DNA of 41,509 nucleotides, from the IMG/VR virus record IMGVR_UViG_3300005820_000004, positions 1 through 41,509 of that record; one strand, given 5' to 3'. The notes below the pieces were generated by a model. That model was not told the origin of the DNA and did not search any database. It worked only from the letters and a program-made list of their open reading frames with translations. Below are positions 8,972 to 15,754 of this stretch, one piece after another. How positions within the stretch are numbered: position 1 is the first letter of the stretch; each line of letters starts with the position of its first letter. The position numbers and the translations under genes were made by a program. The DNA comes from a virus.

Positions 8972-9681
8972 ATTTCTACCCCTTCAATTCGCTGATTTTG
9001 GATATAATATTTTACAGGAGATTGTTTCTTTATAAAAACAATAAAATAACAATGAAACTTTCTGGCGTGTTGTTGTACTTTCATATTAGGTGACATCATT
9101 CTGTGTTTGGCAAGAAGTATAAATAAATCTTTAGGATAAAAACCCAAAGCAGCGGCCTTATTAATTATTTCTATGTGCGACATATATTGCTTTGCAGAGT
9201 CTATACAATCCTGACATTTAACCACTAATATACCATTTTGTTTTAGTATTCTATAAAACTCAGTTAATGCTGCGTGGTACATAGGCCATAAATGATTTTG
9301 TGTAGTTTTATACGACCCGAAACGTGCTCTTATAATTCCATTAGTTGTATTTCCTTTACCAGCTACAAATGGCGGGTCAAATATCATAGTGTTAATAGAC
9401 TCATTATTTAATGGTAAGTTACAACAATCAGATTGTTCTACACCCTCTATTTGAGGATTCAAGTCAAACCTTAATTGTGGTTTTGGTATATTTTTGTAAA
9501 AACACCCCTTACTATAGGTAGGGTCTAATTCAAAACCAACAGGACAATAAAGTTGAATTATCCAATTTAGTATTTCATCTTGTGAATATGAAATTGATTT
9601 TATCATATTTCTACCCCCCCTTTTAACAATACCATCATCACAAACTAAATAATTAGGAAAGTCTTTAATCCTCTTAAACAT
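8968..9681 (-). CDS. DNA methyltransferase (DPPF) with NUMOD4-like N-terminal extension
   Basis: Residues 27-237 form a DNA methyltransferase: FELDPTYSKGCFYK, then LRFDLNP and the catalytic IFDPPF near residue 110, followed by FYRILKQNGILVVK. Residues 1-23 (FKRIKDFPNYLVCDDGIVKR) instead resemble NUMOD4, the N-terminal DNA-recognition module of HNH homing endonucleases. Two starts are credible. ATG 9681 uses AAGGAGGG supplied by the polymerase codons HKEG, and ATG 9606 uses AAGGGGGGG within the extension; 9606 gives a normal-looking enzyme. It lies within the split polymerase gene and overlaps the next gene by 4 nt. The substrate base is adenine N6 or cytosine N4. Confidence 0.8.
   Translation of the reverse strand: MFKRIKDFPNYLVCDDGIVKRGGRNMIKSISYSQDEILNWIIQLYCPVGFELDPTYSKGCFYKNIPKPQLRFDLNPQIEGVEQSDCCNLPLNNESINTMIFDPPFVAGKGNTTNGIIRARFGSYKTTQNHLWPMYHAALTEFYRILKQNGILVVKCQDCIDSAKQYMSHIEIINKAAALGFYPKDLFILLAKHRMMSPNMKVQQHARKFHCYFIVFIKKQSPVKYYIQNQRIEGVEI
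9607..9681 (-). pseudogene. NUMOD4-like remnant of a homing endonuclease
   Basis: Twenty-five codons in frame with the methyltransferase match the NUMOD4 pattern (WK-I-x-x-F/Y-x-x-Y-x-V-S-x-x-G-x-V-K). They begin immediately at the point where the polymerase coding sequence breaks. A run of seven G (plus-strand C7 at 9614-9620) lies near the end. No HNH catalytic motif follows, so this is probably the relic of an endonuclease replaced by the methyltransferase. Confidence 0.5.
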
Positions 9682-9964
9682 CTATGCCCTCCTTATGAAG
9701 TACAGATAAATCAAATGCGGCATTGTGCATAACCACCATCTTAGTCTCACTTAAATAGTAATCAAGAATCATTAGTAACTCTTTTTTATACTTCCTATGT
9801 ATATCTACGTAGCAAGCTTGCTGCCCATCGCATATACTAAACCCTATCATTTCAAGGTCTAACCAATTCAGGGATGTAGCCTCTGTATCCAGTGAGTAAA
9901 TTGGTTTTAGGGTTTTACACCAATCCCGAAAATCATTAGGAGTTGTTATTACTGATGTTTTCAC
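9674..9964 (-). CDS. polA: Family-A DNA polymerase, N-terminal exonuclease fragment (Exo I and Exo II)
   Basis: A 96-residue polypeptide with Exo I (IYSLDTEATSL, D26 and E28) and Exo II (MHNAAFDLSVL). It ends in HKEGIDV, exactly where the other fragment resumes with PKIYDT. Together they give about 605 residues, normal for a phage family-A polymerase. Start GTG 9964 is chosen because it overlaps the preceding stop as GTGA; a longer reading into the upstream gene gives an implausible peptide. The last codons also form the ribosome-binding site of the methyltransferase. The proofreading centre needs both chains. Confidence 0.88.
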   Translation of the reverse strand: MKTSVITTPNDFRDWCKTLKPIYSLDTEATSLNWLDLEMIGFSICDGQQACYVDIHRKYKKELLMILDYYLSETKMVVMHNAAFDLSVLHKEGIDV

Positions 9965-10125
9965 TTGTATGTTTTCCCTAATGGAATAACTATACCAAAG
10001 CACAACCAACCAATCATAAACGCCGATGGTTTCCCAATAACATCTAACTGTACAAATGGTATAATATCCCATACATACTTGTCACATCTAAATCCCCAAC
10101 GATATCTAAGTTCTTTCTTTTTCAC
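9961..10125 (-). CDS. Hypothetical 54-residue protein with hydrophobic C-terminus
   Basis: Start GTG 10125 after GAGG, 7 nt upstream. The protein has a basic start (KKKELRYRWGFRCDKYVWD) and a hydrophobic stretch (SAFMIGWLCFGIVIPLG) that could span a membrane. Its TGA stop overlaps the GTG of the polymerase N-fragment, so the two are translationally coupled. I do not recognise a family with known function. Confidence 0.6.
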   Translation of the reverse strand: MKKKELRYRWGFRCDKYVWDIIPFVQLDVIGKPSAFMIGWLCFGIVIPLGKTYK

Positions 10126-10134
10126 CTTTCTACC

Positions 10135-10653
10135 TCATAATTCTATATCTGATTCAACTTCGTTACCCCATACATCCCAACCTGGGGTTTTCTCACGTGC
10201 AAATAATTCAAGTTTAGAATATTCTGGAAAAGCAAACACTATATAATCTCTAACACAGTCAGGTTTTTGGCTGTGTTTTCTACGAGGCGATTGAAAAATA
10301 GACGACCTTCTTTTGTTTGGTACTGGCGGAGAAAATTTGCCCTTTGTGCCTATAAGGATAATTTCGTGCTGCCCTCTAAACCAATAACCTATTCCTGTTC
10401 GTTTCTTATCCCATATACCTTGAGTCTTATATGTAAAACCCCATGCCCTCATTACATCTAATGCTTCAATAATTTTAGGGGCAGTTGCCCAAAGGTATAA
10501 GACAGAATTATTTTCTGATGGAATAGATAAACTCTTTATTTCATCTAATGACATTGTATGGTAATGTATTTCAATACTGGTTTCTTTTTTTGCGGCGAAA
10601 TTGTAACGCCAGGGCGGGTCTGCGTATATTATTTGATATTTTTTGTTTGGCAT
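10135..10653 (-). CDS. MT-A70 family N6-adenine DNA methyltransferase (copy 2)
   Basis: 172 residues with the start KKYQIIYADPPWRYNF (catalytic DPPW) and the end LFAREKTPGWDVWGNE. It is a paralogue of 8435-8971: the ends are nearly the same, the middle differs (GYWFRGQHEIILIGTKG here), which suggests different DNA targets with shared terminal blocks kept alike by recombination. Ribosome-binding site GAGGTAGAATT-ATG. It is followed by the 54-residue gene and the polymerase N-fragment. Confidence 0.9.
   Translation of the reverse strand: MPNKKYQIIYADPPWRYNFAAKKETSIEIHYHTMSLDEIKSLSIPSENNSVLYLWATAPKIIEALDVMRAWGFTYKTQGIWDKKRTGIGYWFRGQHEIILIGTKGKFSPPVPNKRRSSIFQSPRRKHSQKPDCVRDYIVFAFPEYSKLELFAREKTPGWDVWGNEVESDIEL
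10166..10209 (-). repeat. 44-nt exact direct repeat, copy 2
   Basis: Identical to 8448-8491, at the 3' end of the second MT-A70 gene. A further 20-nt identity lies at the 5' ends of the two genes (8934-8953 and 10625-10644). Confidence 0.95.
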
Positions 10654-10689
10654 AATTCTACCTCATCACACTTCGTGTCGTATGCGTTT

Positions 10690-11115
10690 TTAACGCACCA
10701 TACTTACTAAATGACAATTTATTGCATGTACAATTCTCTTAAAATACTCTTCATAACTACCATCTATAGCAGAGATTACAGAAATATTACTATCTACTGC
10801 ATGGTTTATTTCTATTTGCATACCCTTAGATATATAATCATCAGGGGCAAACACAACAAGAAAATTACATCGTGATACAATATCACAATCTACATCCAAT
10901 ATCTGTTTTTCTGTTAGATATTTCTTTTTATAAGCAATTAACACAAACTCATCGTGTTCTGCTGGTATATAAAAATCTACAGTTGGAAATTCTTTTGCTA
11001 ATTGTTTACTAAAATCTATAGCTATTTGGTTATTAGTTTCCATTTGTTTATCTGTAGCAGTATTACCAAATTTCCCTCTAATCGAGTGACTTACGTATGC
11101 TCTTATTTTATCCAT
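10690..11115 (-). CDS. Nucleoside 2-deoxyribosyltransferase-like protein (copy 1)
   Basis: About 141 residues with the NDT/DUF4406 layout: strand IRAYVSHSIRG, middle DFYIPAEHDE, then DCDIVSRCNFLVVFAPDDYIS, and the catalytic-type GMQIEINHA (E in place of the NDT nucleophile) followed by ISVI. Family members split or exchange bases of deoxynucleosides or nucleotides. Start ATG 11115 is preferred for its AAAGGGG site, five residues inside the longest frame. A paralogue lies at 15755-16204. With MazG and DUF5664 nearby, it probably acts on the nucleotide pool. Confidence 0.7.
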   Translation of the reverse strand: MDKIRAYVSHSIRGKFGNTATDKQMETNNQIAIDFSKQLAKEFPTVDFYIPAEHDEFVLIAYKKKYLTEKQILDVDCDIVSRCNFLVVFAPDDYISKGMQIEINHAVDSNISVISAIDGSYEEYFKRIVHAINCHLVSMVR

Positions 11116-11130
11116 TTTTACCCCTTTCAT

Positions 11131-11277
11131 CTATACTATAAAAATTATTACATTTGCTATAGAATATAAAATACCCAAACAAAATGATTTCCAGTCACCA
11201 CTTGATAAATTTATTACTGATAAACCTAACATAGAAACCATTAACAGTACTGCGAAAAGTAACTTAATTTTACTCAT
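11131..11277 (-). CDS. 48-residue two-span membrane protein
   Basis: Starts in an ATGA overlap with the preceding gene. Two hydrophobic segments (LLFAVLLMVSMLGLSVI and FCLGILYSIANVIIFIV) are joined by a short NLSSGDWKS loop. No family is recognised; small membrane proteins recur through this operon. Confidence 0.6.
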   Translation of the reverse strand: MSKIKLLFAVLLMVSMLGLSVINLSSGDWKSFCLGILYSIANVIIFIV

Positions 11278-11540
11278 TTCTTTTCCTTATCTAATTCACT
11301 TACTGAACCATTTTCTACTTTCTTAATATTCTCATAAGGTGCAGCAATAGTTCTGTAAAGTTCAAGTTTCGCACACTCAAGTACACCTATTACTTCATTT
11401 AAGACTTGATAACGCAATCCAAAATCTTGTATGTATTTGTGCACTATTTTAGTAATAACGTAATTTAATACACCTGGGTTATTAATATCTGAAACTAATA
11501 AATCAATATGTTGCCTACATTGCTTATTTATATATGGCAT
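11274..11540 (-). CDS. Conserved phage protein, DUF6899-like
   Basis: 88 residues matching the widespread phage family that begins MPYIxxxxR, with LNYVITKIVHKYI, then VIGVLECAKLELYRTIAAPYE and a polar tail. The function of this family is unknown; it usually sits with nucleotide-metabolism genes such as MazG, as here. Start overlaps the stop of the DUF5664 gene. Confidence 0.75.
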   Translation of the reverse strand: MPYINKQCRQHIDLLVSDINNPGVLNYVITKIVHKYIQDFGLRYQVLNEVIGVLECAKLELYRTIAAPYENIKKVENGSVSELDKEKK

Positions 11541-11866
11541 TATTGTTTCCCCTTTAATACTTCATGTAACATTCCCATAGTGTTAAATAATTCAGCACAT
11601 AGAGATTCTTCCAATTCTTCCGGTTGCCATTTCAAATACAGCAATCCCCACGTTCTCATAAAATGTCTCCACTTGCTTTTCATATACACCTTGATAGGGA
11701 TACCTTTCTTCCAATTATCAGAAGCACGCATCTTACCATCAGCTTGTGTTCTGTGCTTATGCAAATATTCTGCGTATCGTTCTAATACAAAAGGACAAAG
11801 AAACCCATCATAGTCTAATTTATCTTTATCATTATCTCTTGTAGCACCCGTTTCAAATTCCCGCAT
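11540..11866 (-). CDS. DUF5664 / dATP-dGTP diphosphohydrolase N-terminal-like protein
   Basis: 108 residues with the family signature FETGATRDNDKDKLDYDGF, then the helix VLERYAEYL, SDNWKKGIPI and MKSKWRHFM. The Pfam family is named for a dATP/dGTP diphosphohydrolase and is common in phages with normal bases as well as in diaminopurine phages. There is no PurZ in this window, so modified adenine is not implied. It adjoins MazG, suggesting a shared role in trimming nucleotide pools. Confidence 0.7.
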   Translation of the reverse strand: MREFETGATRDNDKDKLDYDGFLCPFVLERYAEYLHKHRTQADGKMRASDNWKKGIPIKVYMKSKWRHFMRTWGLLYLKWQPEELEESLCAELFNTMGMLHEVLKGKQ

Positions 11867-11868
11867 AT

Positions 11869-12219
11869 CTACTCCTCTCTATTTATACTTTTATCTTTAT
11901 CAAACACACCATCTGGGTATCGCTTAGTAAGTTTCTCTATATTCAACTTACATACTTCACCTATATTAGTACCTATACAATTACACATAGATGTAAGATA
12001 GAATAGTATATCACCAAGTTCCAAAGTTATATAATGTAAATCCACTTTATGCTCTTGCCATACTACCTTTTTCATATGGTCAAGTAACTCCCCTGCTTCC
12101 CCAGATATACCTACTGATGAATGTAACATATCTAATACTAACTTGTCTGGGTCTGATTTAGCTCGTAAATTATCTACAAACTCAGGGTAATCAAAATTTT
12201 TGTATTCTTCATTAGTCAT
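11869..12219 (-). CDS. mazG: MazG-like nucleotide pyrophosphohydrolase
   Basis: 116 residues with the MazG metal-binding helices: HSSVGISGEAGELLDHMKK (ExxE type) and ITLELGDILFYL (ExxD), ending in LNIEKLTKRYPDGVFD. It is a short, single-domain phage form. It hydrolyses nucleoside triphosphates to monophosphates and may also remove alarmones. It overlaps the RNA-ligase stop by 8 nt. Confidence 0.88.
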   Translation of the reverse strand: MTNEEYKNFDYPEFVDNLRAKSDPDKLVLDMLHSSVGISGEAGELLDHMKKVVWQEHKVDLHYITLELGDILFYLTSMCNCIGTNIGEVCKLNIEKLTKRYPDGVFDKDKSINREE

Positions 12220-13117
12220 TAAATTGTTCCTTTAATAATTTGTCTTTGTACCATTCTGGTAAACCAGCCGTACATTTTTTTGACAGTGCTTTCTTTGCCC
12301 ACTCAAATATTTTTTCTTTTATAAATTCTTCTTCCTCTTCAAAAATATCCTGTTGTATTATTTTAATTAACCCACCAATATCTTTAGCGGTGTTAGTTAA
12401 TTGCCCCAACTCCCTTAGATGTTGAACGCCCTTTTCCCAACGAGCATCAGTCTTTAATGAAGAGGCAAGCAACTCAATAACATCCAATTTACTTGGGTTT
12501 CTTATCTTCCAATCTTTTTGATGCTTCTCCTTAAACATTGTACTTACGAATTTTCCCATTAAACATTTACCATCTCTGCCAAACCTATGATAGTTTTTAA
12601 CAACTACGCCCTCAATTTTACTACCGCCAAGAATACTATCATTTTCAAGAAATTTAACAAACTCATCATAACCTTCAACTTTACCAATAAATAACAATGG
12701 TACAACCTCAAACCCTAATTCACAAATAACATTAATTTTACCCATTGTCCCTGCTGGTATAAAATAATCCTCTTCCCCATAGTCTATATCAAATATAATA
12801 ATGTTGTTTTCTGGTACTCGTGAGTAACAAAGGGTGTTATGTTTAGGTTTACTAAGATACTCTCCACGATATGTCCACCCCTCCGTCAGCTTATCCTGAA
12901 CATCTCGTACTTTCTCTACGGCGAGCTTAAACATCTTATCTGTAGACTCAGGAAACTGCTCTTTGTTCTGACTTCTACAAAATAGTTGTCCATCCTTTAT
13001 GCCAAAGGAAAACTGTGAGCCATCAATTTTTTCCTCAATAATTACTTCATCAAGAAACAAATCTTTGATAGCAGAATGACCCATATTGTAAATTTTACTA
13101 TAACTTCTTAATTTCAT
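12212..13117 (-). CDS. RNA ligase (nucleotidyltransferase superfamily, Rnl2-like)
   Basis: 301 residues. Motif I with the adenylated lysine is EEKIDGSQF (K30), motif III IIIFDIDYG, motif IV KIEGVVVKNY, motif V GKFVS, and a helical C-terminal domain of about 100 residues follows. It joins 3'-OH and 5'-phosphate RNA ends; phage enzymes of this type typically repair tRNAs or other RNAs cut by host nucleases. The start ATG overlaps the TGA of the zinc protein upstream. Confidence 0.88.
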   Translation of the reverse strand: MKLRSYSKIYNMGHSAIKDLFLDEVIIEEKIDGSQFSFGIKDGQLFCRSQNKEQFPESTDKMFKLAVEKVRDVQDKLTEGWTYRGEYLSKPKHNTLCYSRVPENNIIIFDIDYGEEDYFIPAGTMGKINVICELGFEVVPLLFIGKVEGYDEFVKFLENDSILGGSKIEGVVVKNYHRFGRDGKCLMGKFVSTMFKEKHQKDWKIRNPSKLDVIELLASSLKTDARWEKGVQHLRELGQLTNTAKDIGGLIKIIQQDIFEEEEEFIKEKIFEWAKKALSKKCTAGLPEWYKDKLLKEQFND

Positions 13118-13290
13118 TGTGATATCCCCGTATCCTTTAGTACCTTTTTACATATATCCTTTTCAACTTCTGGTTCCAATCCTCCCCTACGAAATGGATA
13201 GAAAGGGCAATCCCTATCTTCGCACTCACGAATATCTTTTATCTTGTTGCCTGTACAATATAGACAAAAATCGTTCCAGTTCTTAGACAT
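13114..13290 (-). CDS. 58-residue zinc-binding protein (CxxC...C...CP type)
   Basis: Pattern FCLYCTGNK, then IRECEDRDCPFYPFRRG: four cysteines typical of a small phage zinc-finger family whose members end the finger in CPLxxYRxG. The stop overlaps the RNA ligase start. Likely binds nucleic acid or protein; role unknown. Confidence 0.65.
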   Translation of the reverse strand: MSKNWNDFCLYCTGNKIKDIRECEDRDCPFYPFRRGGLEPEVEKDICKKVLKDTGISQ

Positions 13291-13294
13291 AATA

Positions 13295-13498
13295 CTAATC
13301 CTCTAATTCTTCTCTAATTTCTCTACTTAAGTTGGTCATATCTGTTAAAAAGTCGTTTCCATAGTGGTGCATACCACGCCTCATTACCCACTCCAAAGAT
13401 GCATCCCACCCTCTTTTGGCATATTCCTCATAATCCCAATCACCCTCCCAACTATCTTTTTTCCACCACTTCTCAAACTCTTTCAGGCTTCCTCTCAT
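13295..13498 (-). CDS. Hypothetical 67-residue Trp-rich protein
   Basis: Ribosome-binding site AAGGA. The sequence opens with FEKWWKKDSWEG, then YAKRGWDASLEWVMRRG and an acidic helix. This FxxWW...GWxAxLEWV form is frequent in small phage proteins of unknown function. Confidence 0.6.
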   Translation of the reverse strand: MRGSLKEFEKWWKKDSWEGDWDYEEYAKRGWDASLEWVMRRGMHHYGNDFLTDMTNLSREIREELED

Positions 13499-13508
13499 AA
13501 CTTAATCC

Positions 13509-14198
13509 TTAAATAGAACTCTTTGTTATACGACAATAAGGTAATAGGGTTTCATAATTCTTCTTTAAATCATCTACATCCTTTTGACAATGGTCGAGAA
13601 CCTCCATACAGGACTCCTCATTACCCATCATAGCCTGTCTCCAATGTGGGTGAGATATACGAGTCTTAACAGTCTTACCATACAAGGACTCAGCTATTAC
13701 ATCCTGCCTATTAGAGTGCAGACATAACTTGGTTTTGGCCATACGCCAAACATCAGTATGGTAAAGTGCCCCTACTTCTGGGAATTTAATACCATGTATA
13801 AGTGCACGTGTTCTCAAGAAGGGTATATCAAAGTATGTGCTATAGTGACCTACTACTCTATCAAATGCCTGCATGGTTTCAATACAAGTACCAATAACTC
13901 TCTTATCCTCTGTACCCGATAGTACATCCTTCTTGGTAAGCCAATCCTGATATAGAGTACCATCCTCTGCAAGAATACACCAACATAATACTATACCAAA
14001 GTTGGCCTTTAGATTAGAAGTCTCTATATCAAGAAAACCAACCCGTTCTTTTATTTCATAATCTTTTATAAAACAATTAAAATGACGTACATAATTATGG
14101 CGGTGCATACACTTATGCGTTAGTAACCAATGTAACTGTTGTGAGTTTGCTAACTTAATATTAGTTAGACCTTTCATTATTACTGGTAGCTTATTCAT
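13509..14198 (-). CDS. RNase H-fold 3'-5' exonuclease (YprB/DnaQ-like)
   Basis: 229 residues. Exo I is VGFLDIETSNL, Exo II VVGHYSTYFDIPFL, Exo III DHCQKDVDDL, all with their acidic residues, plus HTDVWRMAK in between as in YprB-type RNase_H_2 exonucleases. It is a separate nuclease from the polymerase exonuclease domain and may support replication, recombination or host-DNA degradation. Confidence 0.82.
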   Translation of the reverse strand: MNKLPVIMKGLTNIKLANSQQLHWLLTHKCMHRHNYVRHFNCFIKDYEIKERVGFLDIETSNLKANFGIVLCWCILAEDGTLYQDWLTKKDVLSGTEDKRVIGTCIETMQAFDRVVGHYSTYFDIPFLRTRALIHGIKFPEVGALYHTDVWRMAKTKLCLHSNRQDVIAESLYGKTVKTRISHPHWRQAMMGNEESCMEVLDHCQKDVDDLKKNYETLLPYCRITKSSI

Positions 14199-14201
14199 AT
14201 A

Positions 14202-14348
14202 CTATCCCTTTCTACGTTTCTTTTCACTTTTAAGTCGTTTATTTATTTCCTTAACAAGATATAAAGCATTGCTAAGACTATACTTAGAGACAAACCTTAT
14301 ATAGTAAAGTTTCGATAATGTATCTAATTCTTTTTTGGAATACTTCAT
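14202..14348 (-). CDS. Hypothetical 48-residue basic protein
   Basis: Lys/Arg-rich with a central helix (SLSNALYLVKEINKRLK) and a KKRRKG tail. Start ATG 14348 is used; a GTG 15 nt upstream is also possible. It lies between the exonuclease and a zinc-ribbon gene. May bind nucleic acid. Confidence 0.5.
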   Translation of the reverse strand: MKYSKKELDTLSKLYYIRFVSKYSLSNALYLVKEINKRLKSEKKRRKG

Positions 14349-14369
14349 TTCATACTTTTCCACCCCATT

Positions 14370-14534
14370 TTATTCATCCTCCACTTCTTCCATTGCACAA
14401 GTACATCCTGGGCAATGGTCGCCACATTCTCTACAACCGTAATTACCACAGGTTTCACAATAGTATTGGACTATATGCTCTGCACCACATTCTCTACAAG
14501 TTGCTATTTTTACTCCCCTTTCGCAAATGGACAT
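14370..14534 (-). CDS. 54-residue double zinc-ribbon protein
   Basis: Cysteine-rich: CRECG, CETCG, CRECG, CPGCTC, with an acidic tail, so at least two zinc sites. The only in-frame ATG (14534) overlaps the end of the Cas4-like gene and has a weak site, whereas a strong AAAGGGGAG sits 5 nt before an in-frame ATA at about 14509. Initiation at ATA would give a 45-residue protein that starts just before the first CxxC. Confidence 0.6.
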   Translation of the reverse strand: MSICERGVKIATCRECGAEHIVQYYCETCGNYGCRECGDHCPGCTCAMEEVEDE

Positions 14535-15373
14535 ACACTTCTTGATTTACAATACCTGTTACAAAATATAGGTTCACTCTTACGTATATCAAACTTAAAA
14601 CGCCCTTCTTTCTGTTGATTACACCATATCTCTACTTCCTCAAAAGTACCTACTTTAGTAGGTGTCTTATTCTTACCTTTGTATGCCTCAAATCTTATAC
14701 CTCTTTGGGCATCACTACACGGCTTAGTATACATTTCAGGTTTATCAAATACAGGATGGTCTAAATGCTTCTGTACTTGACTATGAATATAATCATCTTG
14801 TGTTTTGAAGTCCCACAAGTTTAAACTAATACACTCATAAGGAATTGATGGATAATCTCTCCAATATATATTACCCTGTTTCCAATCCCTATACCACACA
14901 TCTACTAATAATTCATTTACTTCTTCTATCCCACCAGTCCACGAAGCTGTTTCACGTATACGCCTTTGCCAAGCATAGCAGTTCATCTGCTTCTCCCATT
15001 TGGGTAATCTGTATTTTGGGCCATAAACCCCTGTTTGTTTTAACTCTAACAAAGTACCACCAAAATAACTATCAGCTTTACCCACTACAATTATCCCTTC
15101 AACAACATCCTCAAACTTACGTTCTGTATCTTCATCATCCCCCGCACACATCTCATACCTACTATGCAGAGATATACCCTGTACCATTGTAAGCATATCC
15201 GAGTAATCCCTTACTATATCATCCCAATGGTTTATATATAATATCCTTGGCAGAGGTTCATCAATTAAATCGGTGATACTTAATCTATTTAGTTCTGGTT
15301 TTCGTTCTTTATATTTTCCCTGAATCGTTCTAATAACACGGTCGGGAAGCGAAAATTTGTTAGTCCACTGCAC
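14510..15373 (-). CDS. PD-(D/E)XK nuclease with C-terminal Cys cluster (Cas4/RecB-like)
   Basis: 287 residues. The nuclease core is VVGKADSY (D near residue 99), LLELKQTG (E-x-K near 109-111) and EKQMNCYAW (the Q motif). The C-terminus has FCNRYCKSRSVC, which with an earlier Cys could bind an iron-sulphur cluster as in Cas4/AddB exonucleases. Start is GTG 15373 after AAAGGAGA. Likely role: DNA end processing or recombination next to the exonuclease gene. Confidence 0.82.
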   Translation of the reverse strand: MQWTNKFSLPDRVIRTIQGKYKERKPELNRLSITDLIDEPLPRILYINHWDDIVRDYSDMLTMVQGISLHSRYEMCAGDDEDTERKFEDVVEGIIVVGKADSYFGGTLLELKQTGVYGPKYRLPKWEKQMNCYAWQRRIRETASWTGGIEEVNELLVDVWYRDWKQGNIYWRDYPSIPYECISLNLWDFKTQDDYIHSQVQKHLDHPVFDKPEMYTKPCSDAQRGIRFEAYKGKNKTPTKVGTFEEVEIWCNQQKEGRFKFDIRKSEPIFCNRYCKSRSVCPFAKGE

Positions 15374-15385
15374 GATTGTCTCCTT

Positions 15386-15535
15386 TTAATTTATTATTTT
15401 ACTTGCAAGCCACCAACAGAACTTCTTATATCTTGGTATTTGTTTCCAAGATTTATCTCCTTTATTGGTTCCTGCAATATTGTAAATTAACATACCTATC
15501 CATACTCTAATTTTTATTACTATGGGTATTTTCAT
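15386..15535 (-). CDS. Hypothetical 49-residue protein
   Basis: Start at ATG 15535 behind TAGGAG. A short hydrophobic N-terminal segment (IRVWIGMLIYNIAG) is followed by a basic, aromatic tail (YKKFCWWLASK). Possibly membrane-associated. Not recognised. Confidence 0.5.
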   Translation of the reverse strand: MKIPIVIKIRVWIGMLIYNIAGTNKGDKSWKQIPRYKKFCWWLASKIIN

Positions 15536-15665
15536 TTTTTCTCCTATTTGTAATTTTATAATACCATTCACTTATGTTTAATCTTAATTTTGCCCAACGA
15601 TAATACCATCTTAAACGCCAGTTATGTTTCATTTTCTCGTCAAGTTTTTCAAACCATTCATTCAT
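15507..15665 (-). CDS. Hypothetical 52-residue basic aromatic protein
   Basis: Sequence with NEWFEKLDEKMKHNWRLRWY, rich in Trp, Tyr and Arg. Start at ATG 15665 after GGAG; an ATG 12 nt upstream forms TAATG with the previous stop, so coupling is also possible. It overlaps the next gene by 29 nt. Not recognised. Confidence 0.45.
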   Translation of the reverse strand: MNEWFEKLDEKMKHNWRLRWYYRWAKLRLNISEWYYKITNRRKNENTHSNKN

Positions 15666-15676
15666 TTCATTCTCCA

Positions 15677-15754
15677 TTATTTACTATACAATAGTATTAC
15701 TATTACACCACAAAACATAGTAATTATAGTTATAGCTATTATTTCACAAACCAT
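15677..15754 (-). CDS. 25-residue single-span membrane peptide
   Basis: An exceptionally short gene with a perfect GGAGG site, start ATG 15754, directly after the deoxyribosyltransferase-like stop. Nearly the whole peptide is one span (IIAITIITMFCGVIVILLY) with a short SK tail. Its TAA forms TAATG with the next gene. Expression looks certain; function unknown. Confidence 0.55.
   Translation of the reverse strand: MVCEIIAITIITMFCGVIVILLYSK

Noticed and set aside
8433-9676. Group I intron within the polymerase gene
   Set aside because: The junction bases would fit, but the whole segment is coding with overlapping genes and I see no P/Q/R/S core, so a split gene is preferred. It is not fully excluded.
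11540-11866. Diaminopurine (Z) genome
   Set aside because: DUF5664 alone is not diagnostic, and no PurZ or DatZ gene is visible here.
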